From the NCBI GenBank assembly GCA_016213125.1, contig JACRBR010000023.1, positions 1 through 7,690 of the forward strand: DNA of 7,690 nt, written 5' to 3'. A program made the translations under genes and the position numbers. Position 1 is the stretch's first letter; the number at the start of each line of letters is the position of its first letter. This DNA is from Chloroflexota bacterium (GTDB lineage Bacteria; Chloroflexota; Dehalococcoidia; DSTF01; JACRBR01). This document shows, in pieces, positions 4,924 through 7,690 of this stretch. The notes beneath the pieces were generated by a model. It saw only the letters and a list, made by a program, of their open reading frames with translations. It had not been told where the DNA came from and searched no databases.

Positions 4924-7416
4924 CTACCCCTTGACGACGATGTTCAGGAGGCGGTTGGGCACGTAGATCACGCGGGCGATCTCTTTGCCGGCGACGTGGG
5001 CGGACACGCTGGCGCTCTCCAGCGCGCGGGCGCGCGCGACGTCTTCGGGGGCGTCGAGCGGGAGCAGCAGGCGGTCGCGGACTTTGCCGTTCACCTGCAC
5101 GGCCACCTCCACCTCGTCGGCGCGGGCGAGCGCTTCGTCGTACTTCGGCCACGGCTGCGTGTGCACGCTGTACGGCTTGCCGAGCCGCTGCCACAGCTCC
5201 TCCGCGATGTGCGGGCACGGCGGCGCCAGCAGCAGCGCCAGCGATTCGACCGCCTCGCGCCAGGCGTCGCCGTCGACCTCGGCGCCCGACTCGCGCAGGC
5301 GGATGAGCTCGTTCGTGAACTCCATCATCGCCGCGATCATCGTGTTGAAGTGGACGTCCTCGATGTCCTCGGTGACCTTCTTGATGGTCTTGTGCGTCCA
5401 GCGGCGCAGCGCTCGCGTCTCAGGCGCAGCAGGCTGCGCCCCTACCGGCACGTGAGCGGTGACGGCGTTCCAGGCGCGGTTCAGCCAGCGGTAGATGCCG
5501 GTGATGCCGCTGGCGTCGTAGGGGCCGCCCTGGTCCCACGGACCCAGGAACATCAGGTACGCGCGGAAGGTGTCCGCGCCCCAGCGCTCCACCTGGCTGT
5601 CGGGCGCGACGACGTTGCCGCGAGACTTGCTCATGCGCTGGCCGTCGGGGCCAAGGATCTGGCCCTGGTTGAACAGCCGCACCATCGGCTCGCCGGGCTC
5701 GACGATGCCCATATCGCGAGCCGCCTTCGTGAAGAAGCGCGTGTACAGAAGGTGCATCACCGCGTGCTCGGCCCCGCCCGTGTACTGGTCGACGGGCAGC
5801 CACTTGCGCGCCAGCTCGCGGCTGAACGGCCGCTCCTCGTTGTGCGGGTCGATGTAGCGCATCTGGTACCACGACGAGCACATGAATGTGTCCATGGTGT
5901 CGGTCTCGCGCTTCGCCGGCTTGCCGCACGTGGGGCACGTCGTGTTCAGAAAGCCCTGGTGGTACGTCAGCGGCGATTCCCCGGTCGGGCAGAACTCGGC
6001 GTCGTCGGGCAGCAGCACCGGCAGGTCCTTCTCGGGCACCGGCACGGCGTCGTGGTCGTCGCAGTAGATCACGGGGATCGGCGCGCCCCACATGCGTTGT
6101 CGCGAGATGAGCCAGTCGCGCAGGCGATAGGTGACGGCGCCCTTCCCGAAGGCCTGCTCCTCCGCGTACTTGATCGCCGTCGCGACAGCGATCTCGTCCG
6201 GCGTGCCGTCGAGCGGCCCGGAGTTAATCATCGTGCCGCCGTGGGGCAGCGCCGCGGTCAGCTCGCCGCCGTCCCAGTCGGGGTGCTTGAAGACGGGAAT
6301 GATCGGCAGTCCGTACTTCTTCGCGAAGTCGAAATCGCGCTGGTCGTGGCCGGGGACACCCATGACCGCGCCCGTGCCGTACGTTGCCAGCACGTAGTCC
6401 GCGATCCACACCGGCACGGGCTTGCCGTTGAACCTGTTCGTGACGTACGCGCCGGTGAAGACGCCGGTCTTCTCGCGCTCGGTGCTCAGCCGGTCGATCT
6501 CCGATTCCTTGCGCGCGGCGTTGACGTACGCCTGCACGGCGGCGCGTTGTTCCGGCGTGGTGATCTGCTCGACCAGGGGATGCTCCGGCGCCAGCACGAA
6601 GAAGCTGACGCCGAACACGGTGTCCGGTCGCGTGGTGAAGACGGTGATCTCCTTCGTGTCCACGCCCGCCACGTCGAGGCCGAACGACAGGTGCGCGCCC
6701 TCGCTGCGGCCGATCCAGTTCCGCTGCATGGAGGCGACCTGGTCGGTCCACTCCAGCCCGCTGAAGTCCAGCAGCTCATCGGCGTACTTCGTGATGCGGA
6801 AGAACCACTGCTCCAGGTCTCGCTTGGCAACGACGGTCTCGCAACGCTCGCACTTTCCGTCGACCACCTGCTCGTTCGCGAGCACGGTCTGGTCCTTCGG
6901 GCACCACCACACGGATGCCTTCTTCTTGTAGGCGAGGTCGTGTTTCAGGAGCTGCAGGAACCACCACTGCGTCCACCGGTAGTAGTCGGGCGATGCGGTG
7001 ATGACCTCGCGCGACCAGTCGAACATCGCGCCCATCAGCTTCAGTTGGGCGCGCATGTGCTCGACGTTCGCGAACGTCCACTCGGCCGGATGAGCGCCGT
7101 TCTTGATGGCGGCGTTCTCGGCGGGCAGCCCGAAGGCGTCGAAGCCCATCGGGAAGAGCACGTTGTAGACGGTCATGCGCCTGTAGCGCGCGGCGGCGTC
7201 CGACGGCGACATGGCGAACCAGTGGCCGATGTGCAGGTCGCCGGAGGTGTACGGCAGCATGGTGAGCGCGTACCACTTCGGCCGTCCGCCCGGGGCGTCG
7301 TCAGGCGTGCGGTAGAGCTGGTCGGCCTCCCACTTCGCCTGCCACTTCTTCTCGATGGCCTGCGGGTCGTAGCGATCGGCCGCTCCGGGCCTGCTCTTCG
7401 TCGCATCCATGGTCAT
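4924..7416 (-). CDS. leuS: Leucyl-tRNA synthetase, complete
   Basis: This cytoplasmic class I synthetase charges tRNA-Leu with leucine using ATP. At 830 residues it is close to the usual bacterial length (about 860 in E. coli). Class I nucleotide-binding motif LPYTSGDLHIGH ends at residue 65, with HIGH at 62-65. A zinc-type Cys172/189/192 cluster surrounds the ANEQV segment. The CP1 editing domain shows TTRPDT (261-266) and GVPGHDQRD (353-361). Further Cys residues occur at 476, 494 and 497 (CPTC). The catalytic loop is RMSKS (594-598), with Arg replacing the usual first Lys. An anticodon-binding domain follows, and the C-terminus contains VNGKVRDR and ends in IVVKG. The first of two close Met codons (7416, 7410) is preferred because GAGGTG lies four bases upstream of it. 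A PVGAQPAAP linker near 657-665 is encoded by a palindrome. Stop is TAG. Confidence 0.98.
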   Translation of the reverse strand: MTMDATKSRPGAADRYDPQAIEKKWQAKWEADQLYRTPDDAPGGRPKWYALTMLPYTSGDLHIGHWFAMSPSDAAARYRRMTVYNVLFPMGFDAFGLPAENAAIKNGAHPAEWTFANVEHMRAQLKLMGAMFDWSREVITASPDYYRWTQWWFLQLLKHDLAYKKKASVWWCPKDQTVLANEQVVDGKCERCETVVAKRDLEQWFFRITKYADELLDFSGLEWTDQVASMQRNWIGRSEGAHLSFGLDVAGVDTKEITVFTTRPDTVFGVSFFVLAPEHPLVEQITTPEQRAAVQAYVNAARKESEIDRLSTEREKTGVFTGAYVTNRFNGKPVPVWIADYVLATYGTGAVMGVPGHDQRDFDFAKKYGLPIIPVFKHPDWDGGELTAALPHGGTMINSGPLDGTPDEIAVATAIKYAEEQAFGKGAVTYRLRDWLISRQRMWGAPIPVIYCDDHDAVPVPEKDLPVLLPDDAEFCPTGESPLTYHQGFLNTTCPTCGKPAKRETDTMDTFMCSSWYQMRYIDPHNEERPFSRELARKWLPVDQYTGGAEHAVMHLLYTRFFTKAARDMGIVEPGEPMVRLFNQGQILGPDGQRMSKSRGNVVAPDSQVERWGADTFRAYLMFLGPWDQGGPYDASGITGIYRWLNRAWNAVTAHVPVGAQPAAPETRALRRWTHKTIKKVTEDIEDVHFNTMIAAMMEFTNELIRLRESGAEVDGDAWREAVESLALLLAPPCPHIAEELWQRLGKPYSVHTQPWPKYDEALARADEVEVAVQVNGKVRDRLLLPLDAPEDVARARALESASVSAHVAGKEIARVIYVPNRLLNIVVKG
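5423..5440. repeat. Perfect palindrome within leuS (8-bp arms)
   Basis: The sequence GGCGCAGC, AG, GCTGCGCC is a perfect inverted repeat with a two-base centre. It is followed on the plus strand by CCTACCGG, so the minus strand reads GGTAGG then GGCGCAGC. Short palindromes with this kind of GTAGGGGCGCAGC edge occur as dispersed elements in many bacterial genomes; that resemblance is from memory. In frame it encodes part of PVGAQPAAP, a low-complexity linker between the catalytic core and the anticodon-binding domain of LeuRS. Confidence 0.6.
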
Positions 7417-7420
7417 GGCG

Positions 7421-7426
7421 CACCTC
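7421..7426 (-). promoter_or_regulatory. Shine-Dalgarno site of leuS
   Basis: The minus strand has GAGGTG four bases before the ATG at 7416 and ten before the in-frame ATG at 7410. GAGG sits six bases from the first ATG, which favours that start. The site lies between the heptamer array and the gene. No sigma70-like promoter was recognised in the 120 bases upstream of leuS. Confidence 0.55.
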
Positions 7427-7430
7427 GGGG

Positions 7431-7549
7431 TAGTCGTTAGTCGTTAGTGATTAGTGATTCGCGGCGTCTCTCTGTTGTCTGTTGTCTGTTGTCTGCTCTT
7501 TGCTCTTTGCCGTCCCTCGACCCTTGTCCCTTACCCCTATTCCCTCTCC
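7431..7549. repeat. Degenerate tandem heptamer array, 17 units in phase
   Basis: From 7431 the plus strand divides without slippage into 7-base units: TAGTCGT x2, TAGTGAT x2, TCGCGGC, GTCTCTC, TGTTGTC x3, TGCTCTT x2, TGCCGTC, CCTCGAC, CCTTGTC, CCTTACC, CCTATTC, CCTCTCC. The 119 bases equal exactly 17 units. Identical neighbours come in runs of two or three, and unit families change stepwise along the array, grading from TAG- to TG- to CCT-starting units. It resembles the heptameric short tandem repeats (STRR) described in cyanobacteria. It fills the whole gap between the membrane-protein gene and leuS. No dyad or ORF function was seen. Confidence 0.75.
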
Positions 7550-7690
7550 CGCGCGTTGTCCTCTGGGTCGCCGCGGCCAAGGTCGTCGTCGTACGCGTGG
7601 TTCGCGGGGCGAATGTGCTTCGTGAAGACGCGCAGCTCCAGCAACACCACGGCAAAGAGCGCGCAGAAGATCGCGACGATGTACGCCTCG
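7537..7690 (-). CDS. C-terminus of a membrane protein, partial (right edge)
   Basis: The last 50 codons of a gene entering from the right edge end at TAG (7537-7539). The first full codon begins at 7689. The visible protein opens with a hydrophobic segment (EAYIVAIFCALFAVVLLELR, residues 1-20), probably the final transmembrane helix. A short basic stretch (TKHIRP) and a strongly acidic tail rich in Asp and Glu (AYDDDLGRGDPEDNARERE) follow, suggesting a cytoplasmic C-terminus. The family is not recognisable from this fragment. The last four codons and the stop lie inside the heptamer array, so the terminal residues are repeat-encoded. It lies 120 bases upstream of leuS on the same strand and could share a transcript with it. 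Confidence 0.65.
   Translation of the reverse strand, partial: EAYIVAIFCALFAVVLLELRVFTKHIRPANHAYDDDLGRGDPEDNARERE

Noticed and set aside
4912..7440. An 842-codon open frame on the plus strand
   Set aside because: It is antisense to leuS, is Arg/Val/His-rich and low in complexity, and reflects the high GC3 of the real gene. No Shine-Dalgarno or family match.
7431..7549. CRISPR array
   Set aside because: Units are 7 bases and contiguous, with no spacers or conserved long repeats.
7437..7655. A 72-codon open frame across the heptamer array
   Set aside because: The encoded protein is Arg/Thr/Gln low-complexity from the repeats; the overlapping frame ending at 7537 has a proper membrane helix and charged tail.

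Overview
The window looks like chromosomal DNA from a high-GC bacterium, probably an uncultured Chloroflexota (Dehalococcoidia/SAR202-like). That placement is an inference. It rests on secreted proteins with Thr-Pro linkers of the TPTNTP/TPTPTP type, on the form of the dockerin (GDLDLDCDVDVTDAQ), and on the composition. All supported genes lie on the minus strand, so transcription runs from right to left: a membrane-protein C-terminus (7537-7690, cut by the right edge), leuS (4924-7416), secreted protein B (2241-4826), then its paralog A (2128 leftward past the left edge). No stretch over 300 bases is without a gene.

The only housekeeping gene is a complete leucyl-tRNA synthetase with HIGH and MSKS motifs and an editing domain. 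A perfect 8-bp-arm palindrome sits inside its coding region. The gap between leuS and the upstream membrane-protein gene is filled by seventeen in-phase degenerate 7-bp units, and the upstream gene's stop codon lies inside that array.

The distinctive part is the pair of tandem paralogs A and B, about 4.8 kb. Each has a signal peptide, a shared N-terminal domain, two Cys-rich cohesin-like modules joined by Thr/Pro-rich linkers, and a third cohesin-like domain that is very similar in the two proteins. B ends in a dockerin-type calcium-binding region; the matching end of A would lie beyond the left edge. All four linker-joined modules carry the motif D-C-D-x4-G-x-Q-x2-C, and first-position modules have eight cysteines while second-position modules have six at corresponding positions. 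Cohesin-like and dockerin-like modules in one secreted polypeptide, in a tandem pair and away from any visible polysaccharide-degradation genes, suggest a non-cellulosomal extracellular assembly or adhesion system. That function is a hypothesis.

Gene A carries a one-base frameshift near 399-403 that separates its front from its conserved third domain. Each paralog has its own sigma70-like promoter. The B promoter also has a perfect 8-bp dyad between the -10 hexamer and the Shine-Dalgarno sequence, so A and B are probably separate transcription units from leuS.
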